64,000 bases of DNA from Calophaca sinica (lineage: Eukaryota; Streptophyta; Magnoliopsida; Fabales; Fabaceae). Numbering within the stretch: position 1 is the first letter of the stretch; each line of letters opens with the position of its first letter. The DNA lies in assembly GCA_037113605.1 (NCBI GenBank), contig CM073733.1, forward strand, positions 49,105,606-49,169,605, given 5' to 3'. Under the pieces are notes generated by a model. That model did not search any database and was not told where the DNA came from. It was given only the letters and a program-made list of their open reading frames with translations. The position numbers were made by a program, and so were the translations under genes. This document shows, piece after piece, positions 54,135 to 64,000 of the stretch.

Positions 54135-55075
54135 ATGGACTTGTTGGAACAGAATCAACAAGCGATGAGAGAAGAACTCGACCAAATCAAGGGTAAGATG
54201 GACAAGATATTGGACCTCTTACAGAATTTGGGTGCAAAATTGACCATTGATGAGAACCATTCCATCAGCACTAATGAGTACCGAGAGGCTTCCAATGGCC
54301 CATCAGGAGACCCTCTAGATCAGGAGAGACTCCAAATTGTGGAAGATAGGCTGAAAGCAATTGAAGGGGCAAATCATATTGGGTTCAAAACTTCAGAAGT
54401 ATGTTTAGTCCTGGACGTGGTAATTCCTCCAAAATTCAAAGTTCCTGAGTTCGTCAAGTATGAAGGTTTAACTTGTCCAAAAAGCCACCTCATCACGTAC
54501 TGCCGGAAGATGGCCTCCTGCTCCAGTAATGATAAGCTCCTAATCCACTTTTTCCAAGAGAGTCTTATCGGGGCATCCCTACGCTAGTATATGCAGTTAG
54601 AGCGGAGCAAAATCAACTCATGGAATGATTTGGCTAAAGCTTTCATCAAACAGTATAAATACAATATGGACATGGCTCCTGGCCGCTCTCAGTTGCAAAC
54701 CATGGTAAAAGGGGGCAATGAAAGATTCAAAGAGTATGCCCAAAGATGGAGAGGGAATGCAGCCCAAGTGGAACCTCCGCTATCTGAGAAAGAGATGGTA
54801 CGTTCACTGACACACTTCAACAACCCTTCTATGATCTGATGATGGGAAATGTCTCTTCAAGCTTCTCAGACCTAGTTGTTGTCGGAGAAAGAGTGGAAGC
54901 CGGGATAACAAGCGGAAGGATTGGAAACCTCAAAGCTCAATAGCCATTGCGCAGTATAGGTTAAGAGCAGGAAGAAGATACAAACGATGATACAAATGAT
55001 GCTCATCACGACATGCATTGGGGCAGTGGGCCACTCCGTTGAGAATTGTTGGGCTCTGATCAATACCAAGTGGTA
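54135..55075 (+). pseudogene. Ogre/Tat-like gag, broken
   Basis: A coiled-coil N-terminus (LEQNQQAMREELDQIKGKMD) leads to the gag core: VVIPPKFKVPEFVKYEGLTC, HLITYCRKMASCSSNDKLLI and HFFQESLIGASLR, then a TAG where family members have Trp, then LERSKINSWNDLAKAFIKQY, DMAPGRSQLQTMVKGGNERF and YAQRWRGNAAQVEPPLSEKE. A one-base frameshift near 54,825 precedes FYDLMMGNVSSSFSDLVVVG and ERVEAGITSGRIGNL. A half zinc knuckle GHSVENCWAL is readable near 55,027-55,056. The usual protease does not follow. Confidence 0.85.
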
Positions 55076-56417
55076 AAACTTCAAGGAATAGCCCTGTTTA
55101 GACAACTTTCATTTGTTTTTACGCTTTGCCCGAAGCCCTTGGGCATATCTTGTGAAGGGCCCACTTTGTTCCCATCTTTTCAATACATCAATGGAAATGC
55201 AATTTGAAATTTTAAACTTCCCTTCTTGATACATGGTCAAACCGGGATAAAAAAAGTAATTAAGAAAAAGTAAAATAAAATGGTAAAACAAATGTACAAT
55301 TATCAAAAATTAATTTTTATGAAAATTTGAGCAATAAGATTTTGAGATGAAGTTTGGCCGTTTTTCTCTATCCAAAAATATAAAAAATATTTATCCCCTG
55401 CTACCCCTTTTGAGCCTAAAAAAAAAATCCTTTCAAGTACCCTAAACAAGGATCACCCATACATTGAAGGCTAGCACAATAGTCCATTAAATTTTGTCTG
55501 TTAAAAAAAAAGGCAAAGCAAGCAAGCAAATATTAAATGCAACGTATCAAGACGCTTGCAAAGAAAAATGAATAAAAATGCAAAAGCAAAACTAGACAAT
55601 TGTGCTAGCAACCATCAAAGTACATCTTGGCACTAAAGGTCCTTGTTTTCATAAACCCTTAAATACTTTTTGAGCCTGAAATATCCTTTCCTTCCTAGCC
55701 CTTAACCCTTGGCCTCGTTACAACCCTAATAAAGTCCATTATGATCAAAGTCCAATTGCTCACATTTTCTCAAAACTTGATTTTTGAAAGAGGAAATCCA
55801 TATAAACTCCTCGGTGTAGTTGCTTTACCAAAAAAAGAAGAAGAAAAAGAAATAAGAATATAAAATAAAATGCTCGTTAGGCTGAAAACCTGAAATGGCA
55901 GTCTAGGCAGAAGTTAGAGCGACCCGCTAGGTTGAAAACTCGCAAAGAGCGGCCTAGGCAAAGGTTAGGGTCAAATTTACGAACATGTCAACCCAGATTG
56001 GACCTCACAGATCTAAACATAAGCGAAGAAGCTGGGGGCAAAAGCTGAGCCCATCGTCTACAGGCTTCGCATTCAAGATTTCGTTCCAGTTTCAGAACTA
56101 CACAAGGTGATCCGCGTCTCTACATAGATCCTTCCTCATATGACTGGACGAAGGCCAAAGAGTCACTGAAAAGTCTCTATGGATCAAAGTTGTCAATCTA
56201 ATCCTCCCAAGGGTATCCAAAGCATGAAGCTGAAAATTTGAGGATCCATAAAATGATTTATCAAGGGGTAAATATGTAAACCTGGTGCAGTACAAAGTCA
56301 ACTATTCGGACAAGCAATCCGATAGAAGGTTATCATTCCACAAGTTTAGGGGCAGCGTCCTCATAGGGGATTCAGGAAAAAGAAAGGTCTCCCAAAGCAA
56401 AATAATTCTCAGGCATA

Positions 56418-56725
56418 GCATACCATTCATTGCATCTTGCATAACAATCAATATTTATGGGTCCCCGACCCACCTTCAAAATCATTTCTCTAGAAAAAAA
56501 ACAAAACAACATTCATGTATGGCATACCATTCATTGCATCCTACATGATCATCAATACTTTTGGGTCCACGACCCACCTAAAAAAAAATTTCCCTAAAAA
56601 TAAAAAATTTCATTTCATGCATGGCATACCATTCATTGCAACCTGTATGACCATCAAAGTTTTTGGGTCCATCGACCTACCCTCTCCAATGTTGCATACA
56701 GTGGGTCTGTTGTTACTCAGTAAGA
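56418..56725 (+). repeat. Tandem repeat, three units of about 103 bp
   Basis: Units start GCATACCATTCATTGCA at 56,418, 56,522 and 56,624. Each continues with an ATCAAT/ATCAAA stretch, GGGTCC and a GACCCACC or GACCTACC core, then an A-rich filler. Confidence 0.9.
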
Positions 56726-56754
56726 ACTAGTACTCAACCTACCCAATATATTAG

Positions 56755-57430
56755 CGTGAATTAGGAACCTGTCCTACACCTTGCTGGGAATCTGACCCAC
56801 CACCTTGGGAATCTGACCCAAGCCTTTAGTCGGGAACCTGACCAGCTTCTCGAATCTTCCTTAATTATGGAAATTGATCCGTACCTTTTATCAAGAGTTA
56901 GGAATCTGACCTATACCTTGTCGGGAAACTGACCCGAACTGTGTCGAGTGACGAAGAAGCTCGTGCACTGGATGTTCACCTGCAATAGGAAAACCAGTCC
57001 ATACTTTAGCAAGAATTAGGATTCTGACCTACATCTTGCCGGGAATCTGACCCGAACCCATATTGAGTGACAGTGAAGCTCATATCTCGGACCTTCCTTA
57101 AATAGGGTAGCCAATCCGCACCATTAGCAAGAGTTAAGAACTTGACTTACCCTTGTTGGGAATCTAACCCAAACCTATGTCGAGCGACGAAGAAGCTCAC
57201 ACCCTAAACTTTCCCTAAGTAGGGAAATAATCAATACCAAAGATGAGAGGGTTAGGAGCCAGACCTATGCCTTACCAAGAATTCACTAGGAACTGAACCT
57301 AGAATCCTCACCAATTTTGTAAGGAATCATAGTCATACCTATGCCTTACTGGGAATTCACTAGGATACCGACCCTAGAATCTCCCACCAAAGTCGAGAGC
57401 CAATCCCGCAATCTCAAAACCACTTGTTGC
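56755..57430 (+). repeat. Tandem repeat block, period about 118 bp
   Basis: Unit starts GCAAGARTTAGGA at about 56,891, 57,010 and 57,128, each with AATCTGACC..., GGGAATCTGACCCGAAC and GAGTGACGAAGAAGCTC-type segments; more degenerate partial units flank both sides. Confidence 0.85.
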
Positions 57431-57506
57431 GGACAAAATTAGAGTCCTTTATCCTTAATTACCTTTTACAACGAATGCACAAAGACCTTCGTGTAAAGTG
57501 TAATTA

Positions 57507-57516
57507 AGGAGGGACA
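57507..57516 (+). other. Polypurine tract of the Ogre/Tat-like element
   Basis: AAGGAGGGACAGC precedes the 3' LTR start TGTAGTACCC. Confidence 0.7.
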
Positions 57517-57518
57517 GC

Positions 57519-59676
57519 TGTAGTACCCAAATTTTGTCCGGCCTTTTTATTTTATTTTATTTTATAATAATAATAATAGTAATAGTTGTCGTAGTAGTAG
57601 TAGTAATAAAAATATTTTTGGTCTCATGAAAAAGAAAAGAAAGGAAAAGAAAAGATTAAAAGAATAAAAAAGAAAAAAAAAAGAGAAAAAGAAAGGGGTT
57701 ATGGATAGTAATACTGGGGGTGCTAATAACAAGGAACCAAAGTTTGCCACAGCCCAAAGGCTGGCCATAAGCCGAACATCGCACCACTCCCCTCTCTATT
57801 TTACTCGTGCACCCCCTTTTCTTTTGTTCAACACCCCTGCATGCCTCACTCTCTCACTGCTACGCGCACCCCACCTTTTATTTCTACGCCCCTTGCCCAG
57901 CCACCAACGCTGCGTAACCCACGCGTGGCCCATCACCAACCCAGCAGCCCAAAATCCCCTAACTTAAACCTGATTCCCTCACTCCCTCATTTCCTCCCTC
58001 ACCCAGAGCAGCTGCGGCCGTTCCGCCCCCTTCCTCATTCTCTCCCTTTCTATCATCATCTTCATCTTATCCCAAACCCTAATCCTTATCTTCTTCTCCT
58101 TCCTCCATTCAACAATCCCTCCTCATCTCCAACCCTAGGCCACCGCGGCCAAGCCCCATTCTCTCAAACCAAAACCCTAATTTCTTCTTCCCATACTTCC
58201 TTCACACCCAAGCGGCCGCACCACCTCCTCCTTCTCTCTCAACCTCTTCTTTCCTTTTTTGTCTTCTCAAACCCTAACCCTATTCTCGCCTCCATCTCCA
58301 CCTCCCTCTTCTATCTTCTTTCCATCTCTTCCAATCTAACCCTAAACCTTATGACCGCGGTGCCCTCATCTCTAAATCCATCAAATCCGAACCGAATCCT
58401 CCAAATCACGCCCAAATCAAGTCCAGATTCGAATCAAAGGAAGTCTCTTTCTACTCTTTCCCTTTTACCTCTTTTTTCTGTTAAATGAGTTTTCAATTAC
58501 TGATTGATGTTCTGATTTGTTTTGTTGGTGATTGAAAGAGGATTGGAGGCTATAAAAGGCCTCACAAACGACAAGAAAAGGGGGAACGAACCGAGAGAAA
58601 AAATCCAGAGTGGAGAAAAGACTGAGGGCAAGACAAAGAAGACGAGGCAGAGGCAGAAAAGAAGCCACGACCACACAACCCAGTGAGGTTACTAGAAATA
58701 GACAGACCAAACACCATTAGTCTTAGGTTTTTTTTAGCCCCCTTCTCTTCACTACTGTAATTTTCTGGGAAAGAGCTAATACCCACGTTTCATCTTCTTC
58801 ATTTTATTTCTTTTCTGAATATGGTCCTGTAACAGAAACTTAAATAAAAAACTTTCATTGCAGTTTTCTTATTTTCATTCTTTTATTTTTTTTGTGATTG
58901 TTTGGTGGTTGCTATTGTTGTTGTTGTTGTTGTTGGTATCCACGGTTGAATTAGGTTTAGGGTTTGGCCTTCCAATGGGGCCAAATCCTAAATAGGGATC
59001 AATTTGCAAATATGTTGTTAAGAGGAGCATAAAGGCAAAAAGGGGGTTTCTGAAATTCTGTTCAACATATACACATTTTCAAAATAAATTGGTCAATGGT
59101 TAATATAATAAATAATAAAAATTATATTTTTGAAATTAGTTTTGTTTGTTTTATTTAAAAGAAAAATGGAATAATGAAAAGAATCAGATATTAACCATGT
59201 AATTTTCTATCCATATTGCATAAAAAATAGTGGAGCGATAATTTCATACGTGCCTAATTCTTCCATTTATTTCTTTACTTAGTTCACTTAAAATGAGTTT
59301 TTCTGCAAGAAGCTTCGAAACGCCACTCGCACAATTTGGTCGTTTTTCTTGCTCATCTCTATTTTTATGAAAGTATAATATTTTTGCATTTATCTTTCGG
59401 CTAGAAGTCTTGAAACGCCATTCGTACGATTCAGTCGTTTTGCAATTTTTTTCTTATTTTAAAAAAATCAAACGAGTAAGTTACGTTAAGGGAATTAATT
59501 TTTAAGGCAAACATTTTTTTTAAAACAATTAAAAGGGTACCGTTCTTAAACGGGCGTCGTAAGGGTGCTAACACCTTCCTTACGCGTAACCAACTCCCGA
59601 ACTCAAATCTGGTTCAAAAGACCTTTTTCTTCAAAATAATTCAAAAATAGGTTTTCCAATATTTCCTAAAATAAAT
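57519..59676 (+). repeat. 3' LTR of the Ogre/Tat-like element, truncated
   Basis: Matches the 5' LTR from its first base to CCTAAAATAAATA, then diverges; the expected TTGGTGGCGGCTCC ... GTTGTCACA end is missing. TATA box TATAAAAG at 58,551-58,558. Confidence 0.9.
58551..58558 (+). promoter_or_regulatory. TATA box, 3' LTR
   Basis: Same TATAAAAGGCC context as the 5' LTR. Confidence 0.7.
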
Positions 59677-62399
59677 ACGTGCCTAAAATAAATATTTCCA
59701 ATAATTCATATTGCCACGTAGGGCCAAGAACATGCTACATATCCTCATCAATTTCAAGTCCAATTAAATCAATCAAGTATGATTTAAGTCACACAATACA
59801 ATTCAGTCTTGCCACACAGGGCCAAATCAATTCACAGCAGTTCATGCTACAACATCTCAACAGCACGTAGTAATACTACAAGTACTACCACACAATCAGT
59901 CAATAATCAAGCAAACAACACACAAGGCGAAAAGCCCAAACTCATTATGTAAGAATTTCCCTTACCTTGGGCGCTTTAACAATCCAAGCAAGGTAAATTC
60001 GAACTATCGTCAAGTCGTACCTCGCGCGTATCCTAACAACACAAGTTTCAATCAATTAAAACTAAAACTCAAGCCCTAATACCCCTAGGGCAGCCACGAC
60101 TCTAAGGTCCCTAAGGCCTAAGAACTACTCACTTAATCCCATTTGGTTCACACCTAGTCACATGTGATGGAACAATTTCAAACCATGCAAGTTTTCAACT
60201 TTTTCGAAAGCTACACACTTAGAAAATACCAAAACCCAAAACTTACCAATTGGAATAGTGTTTTACCAAATGAATAGTGTTTTGCCAACTTTGAACCCTT
60301 TTTCAAAGCACTAAAACATGTCACAAAATTTTAGAAACAATTCTATTACAAGTTCAAAACAATTCTTGAAACATAAACTAAAACTTTTTCCAAAATCTTG
60401 CTTCTTGGAATTGTTTTTCTAAATCAAATCATCAACCACTTTTACAACTATTTTTAAGCATAAATGCAAGTCAAGAACAAATCACAAAATCCTTTTGAAG
60501 GCCACGGTTTCAAGGCTCCAATTACAACTCCAAGTTTTCAAACCTTTTAACATCAAAATCTTACAAACTTTGCTTAATCAAAACTCCTTATCAAAACCAA
60601 ACTTATTTACCACTTTAATACACTTAAAAACAAGTTATAACTCACTCAAATCATGCTCATAAATCACTGTTTTGGAAGCCCCAAAACAGCCCCAAATTCA
60701 TTTTGTTTCAAACAATTAAGCATACAAACCTTTATAGATTTAAAATTCTAACCAAAAACTAACTTCTTAAACACTTAACACACTTTAAAACCAAATCAAA
60801 ACATCATCAAAATCATGACGAAGTGCCACGGTTCCAGCCCCTAAATTTAACCAATTTAATTTTGCAAAACTTGTTCAACATGCATATATGACTAGTTTCC
60901 AAACTTAGCAAGTATAACCCATCAAGAATCAACTCTAAAACACTAAAAACCAAACAAAACCAAGGCTTAAAACAGCCCTAGGTTTCGGCCAGAGCAAGGT
61001 TAGGGTTTTGCAAAATTAAAACATCAAGAACAAAGTTAATCATGGAAGGAAATAAGGGGTTATGAAGCTAATCATACAATACTAGCCAAAACAAGCACTA
61101 TAACTCCAAAATAACTCCTAAAACCTTCAAAACCCATATCATGGAACCCAAGAGAGATGAGGAAAGGTTTATGAAGCTTACCAAGAGTATAGATGATGAT
61201 TGAACATGGGTGGAGATGAAAGGAAACAAGGGTGCACACTTTGATCTCCAAAAACTTCCAAAAACCCAAGCTTTCTCCTTCTAATTTTTTTTCAAGTTTT
61301 TCTCCCATGGAAGAATGAATGGATCTGATCCTGAGCAAGGGAGAAGGCCATGAAAATTTGGGGGACATGGAAGTTTGTTCATTTAGTTCCAAACTAACCA
61401 AACTAGTTCTAAGTTAACCAAACCAACTAAACTAACTAACTATAATTACCTAACCACCAATCACACATCAACACTTGTAAAGTGACCTTCTAAGGATGAG
61501 GTTCAGCTCCCTTAGTGGCTGGATGCATCTCCCCTTAGCCCAAAATATCTAGATATTTCGTTTCGTCGCGTTCTCGCTCAATCGGGTGCACGACGTTACA
61601 CGTATATTAGGTTTTTAATACTAAAATCTCCCAAAAATAATTCTAATTATAACCCCACACCCAAAAATTACAAATGTTCCTCGCGGCATGAGACAAGTAC
61701 CCATGTATCTCGTTTTCTCGAAATGCGAACCGAAACGTTGCAATTAGGCAGTCTCCGGCCATAGAAAATACACTAAATATTTTCTGATGCCCAAAAATTC
61801 TAGAAAATTACAATAAATTCTAAATATTGGAAAATACTAAGATCTCAAATTTTATAAAATTTGGATCACGTTTGGGCATTTTTCAGTTAAAAACACACAC
61901 AATAGCCTAGTTACGGCAGAATTCGATAGAATTCTCGCAGCGTAATAAAAACTGTAAATTAGTGAGGATCACTAATTTCAATTTCTCTTATCATATAGAT
62001 ATTAATCAAACAATAAAATTATCAAGACAAAATCTTTAAAATAATAGTCATATTAAATATGACATAAAACAGACAATTAATACAATAACTAAACCATGAA
62101 AATTCAAACTATGACTTGAAAATTTTTATTAAATCCTGAAAAGTATTTCTCTTTCAATAAAATAATTTTCTTTAATCAAACAACAATCTTTCACATTTTT
62201 AGGGATTAATTCATATTAAAAACAGTATACGTCTACACTGTCTGTTAATCTGAATTAATTACTAAAACAGTAAATTGTTTACAATAAATCTCTGTTGTTC
62301 TTCGTACTTTTAACAAACCATTGAGGTGATCAATCTCTATGATTTATTTTCAAGTAGTTGGAACTATAAAATAATTTTCATAAAGATTGGGATGTTACA
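59677..62399 (-). mobile_element. Ty3-type LTR, minus strand, left end truncated
   Basis: On the minus strand it starts TGTAACATCCCAATCTTTATG at 62,399. It is non-coding, with a CG-bearing block near 61,560-61,760 and C/A-rich stretches like those of the LTR fragment at 16,291-19,631. The left border with the Ogre-like LTR lies at a repeated CCTAAAATAAATA (59,664 and 59,682), so recombination or deletion rather than clean insertion is likely. The 109-codon open frame at 61,072-61,401 has no family resemblance. Confidence 0.6.
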
Positions 62400-63074
62400 C
62401 ACATCTGTCAAATAAAATATCTGTCTTTTTGTGATCCTTTTTGAATTTGAGATCCTTTCAGAGCAAGATAGATTGAATGATTATTTTCGTTGACATTCCA
62501 TTTGACCTTTGATTCCTCGTACATTGAAAGAGCCATCAATGAGGATCCTTTAATGCTTGATATGGTCTTTAATACTTTGGTCAGTCTGGTTGTATACCAG
62601 AGGCATCTTTGTCCCAGATGATCTTTCACACAATAATACTCTGCTTACCAGAGTAAGCTTGTACCAGAGTCTAATTCTTCCAGAGCGTAGTTTCACTTAG
62701 GCTTTCATATACCAGAGTCTTGTTGTACTAGATGTAGGAATCTATCAGAGTGTAGTCCCAACAGAGCATAGTCTTACCAAAGCATGGTCTACTAGACCAT
62801 CTCACTAGAGTGTTGCCTACCAGAGCTTTGTAAACAGAGCTAAGCTATAAGACGCTAATGTCATCAGCTCTTATCAGAGTCTTCATGCCATACTTAACTC
62901 AATAGACCAGAGGGTGAATCACGCACAGAGCCAAAGCTTTCTGAGATAGATCCATCTGATGAATAGCGACTTACTCACTAGTTTCTGCATACTAACAAAC
63001 TCATCAGAGGATAAATTATTCTTATCATCAAAACAATTAAGGGTCATTGTTTCTGAGTCCACTTGATTCCAACA
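62400..63074 (-). repeat. 3' LTR of SIRE-type copy C, truncated
   Basis: Minus-strand start TGTTGGAATCAAGTGGAC, then CAGAAACAATGACCCTTAA and AGACTCTGATAAGAGCTGAT, matching copy A LTR. Iterated AGAGTCTTGT, AGAGCATAGTC and AAGCATGGTCTAC units at 62,660-62,850. Cut at 62,399 by the Ty3-type LTR. Confidence 0.8.
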
Positions 63075-63088
63075 ATCTTCCCCTTTTT
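63075..63088 (-). other. Polypurine tract next to LTR, copy C
   Basis: AAAAAGGGGAAGAT on the minus strand just before the LTR start. Confidence 0.85.
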
Positions 63089-63331
63089 GATGATGGCAAA
63101 CACATGGATTGATGAACAATTTTCCATTAGAAAAATATTTAAGTAAAACATTTCAAGGGGCTCCCCCTAAATTAAGCGCATATAAATATTTTCTAAGTGT
63201 TGTAACATATTAGAAGCATGCTCATGTTTAATCAGAGTGTAAATGCAATGCAGATGTATGGTGTTCAATTCACTTTAACACTTGGTCGATATATTGAGTT
63301 CATCAATTATTCTCCATATTTTTCTCTATTT

Positions 63332-63347
63332 TCTTCTCCCCATTTTG
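63332..63347 (-). other. Second polypurine tract, copy C
   Basis: CAAAATGGGGAGAAGA preceded by ATCTGATGA on the minus strand, at the same place as in copies A and B. Confidence 0.65.
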
Positions 63348-64000
63348 TCATCAGATAAAAAGGTTAAAGATATAAAGAATATCATTGTCAAAATAAAACA
63401 GAGTATAAAAAGATAAAATTTAATACAGAATAAGTACCAAAAGTAACTTTGTCATTAAATCAAAATGTTACCAAGTTACAAGGTAAAAGTTTGTAAGAAC
63501 TACAACAAAACAAAGAAACGGCTAAAAACAAAAAGGATGAAATTCCTAAGGCTGTCTAAGGCTTGGTCACTTTCTCCAAAAGTGGCTTCAGCATATCAAC
63601 AAGTTGAATCTAGAGAGTTAGGTTTAGATTCAAGGTTTTCAACTACTTCAGAGGCAATTTTAGAAGTAATGATTATTTCATCTTCTAAAATTGGATCTGT
63701 TGTTGTCTCAGTTCAGTGTGGTGTTGGGGTGATGGTGGTGGTGGAATTGGTTCAAGTGAAGTTAGAGGTTGTGGTTCTTGTACGGTTTCAGAGCCAGGGT
63801 CAAGTGTGTGAGTCTCCAGGGTGACAGATTGTGGGTCTGTTTGTGGTGGAGGAACAAGTTCTGGTTGTGCTTGGAAGTTAAGGTCTGGTTGTGATTATTA
63901 TTGAGGTTCTGATGGTGATGGAAGAGGAGGATCTAGTTGTTGTGGAGGGTAAATAAAGGTGGGTTGTTTAAGTGCAGGAACAGAGGCAAAGGTCCTCATT
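63348..64000 (-). pseudogene. Env-like ORF 3' part, copy C, runs off the window
   Basis: Homologous by position and sequence to 36,816-37,950 of copy A (shared AAAAAGGTTAA, CTACAACAAA/GCTAAAAACAAAA and AACCTAAGG-type blocks), followed by the Pro/Gln-rich coding region. Frames are broken; no complete product can be read. Confidence 0.55.

Larger units (their letters stand above)
55076..57518 (+). other. 3' untranslated region of the Ogre/Tat-like element
   Basis: Non-coding 2.4 kb between gag and the 3' LTR. It contains a doubled GGCTGAAAACC/GGTTGAAAACT ... AGGCAAAGGTTAGGGTC unit (55,872-55,975), three 103-bp repeats (56,418-56,725) and a block of ~118-bp repeats (56,755-57,430). Such repeat-bearing 3' regions are known from Ogre relatives. 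Confidence 0.75.
50920..59676 (+). mobile_element. Ogre/Tat-like Ty3 element, gag-only deletion derivative
   Basis: 5' LTR 50,920-53,155, primer site at 53,158, leader, gag remnant (54,135-55,075), a long tandem-repeat-rich 3' region, a polypurine tract (57,507-57,516) and a 3' LTR 57,519-59,676. Protease, RT, RNase H and integrase are entirely absent: gag passes straight into the 3' non-coding region. The two LTRs differ at only scattered bases by eye, so the insertion looks young. The 3' LTR lacks its last ~70 bases. Confidence 0.88.

Overview
This is plant nuclear DNA, almost certainly a eudicot and probably a legume. The evidence is an AT-rich background, an intact eukaryotic tRNA-Ser(UGA), plant-type spliced gene fragments, and a dense pile of plant LTR-retrotransposon lineages: Ty3 Tekay-like, Athila and Ogre/Tat-like, and Ty1 SIRE/Maximus-like. 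The legume assignment is inference from the repeat families. I see no intact single-copy protein gene; the only gene that looks functional is the tRNA.

Layout. 1-5.2 kb holds small DNA transposons around the tRNA gene: several inverted-repeat elements, a hAT-type element with a perfect 8-bp target duplication, and a long-inverted-repeat element whose interior carries a decayed three-exon RING-CH (RINGv) gene fragment. 5.2-7.4 kb is an Ogre/Tat-like solo LTR. 7.4-21.4 kb is a nest: a Ty1/copia fragment split by a Ty3 solo LTR (TSD CTTTC), which is split by a Tekay-like Ty3 element, which contains a further LTR fragment. 21.4-28.4 kb is a minus-strand Athila element (LTR, ATHILA ORF-1, an odd pair of gag-like modules, protease, gag end). 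It is cut at 28,435 by a plus-strand Athila (LTR, gag, protease, RT-RNase H, integrase lacking its zinc domain).

35.1-45.4 kb is a minus-strand SIRE/Maximus-type copia element: LTR, env-like ORF, gag-pol. A solo LTR (TSD GTGAG) sits in its env-like leader and a CACTA transposon interrupts its gag zinc knuckle. That CACTA body (45.4-47.8 kb) contains a broken exon of a calcineurin B-like (CBL) calcium sensor. 48.1-50.9 kb holds pieces of two more SIRE-type copies in opposite orientations. 50.9-59.7 kb is an Ogre/Tat-like element with two 2.2-kb LTRs but only gag inside; pol is gone and a tandem-repeat-rich 3' region remains. 59.7-62.4 kb is another minus-strand LTR, and 62.4-64 kb is a third SIRE-type LTR with an env-like 3' end.

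None of the element proteins is fully open: frameshifts, stops, deletions and at least one lost catalytic residue make them remnants. The most useful observations are the two captured host-gene fragments (RINGv, CBL), the nesting order with target-site duplications, the odd gag-like modules after an Athila protease, the env-like ORF with a conserved second polypurine tract in three SIRE-type copies, and palindromic motif arrays just upstream of the TATA box in LTRs of several unrelated families.
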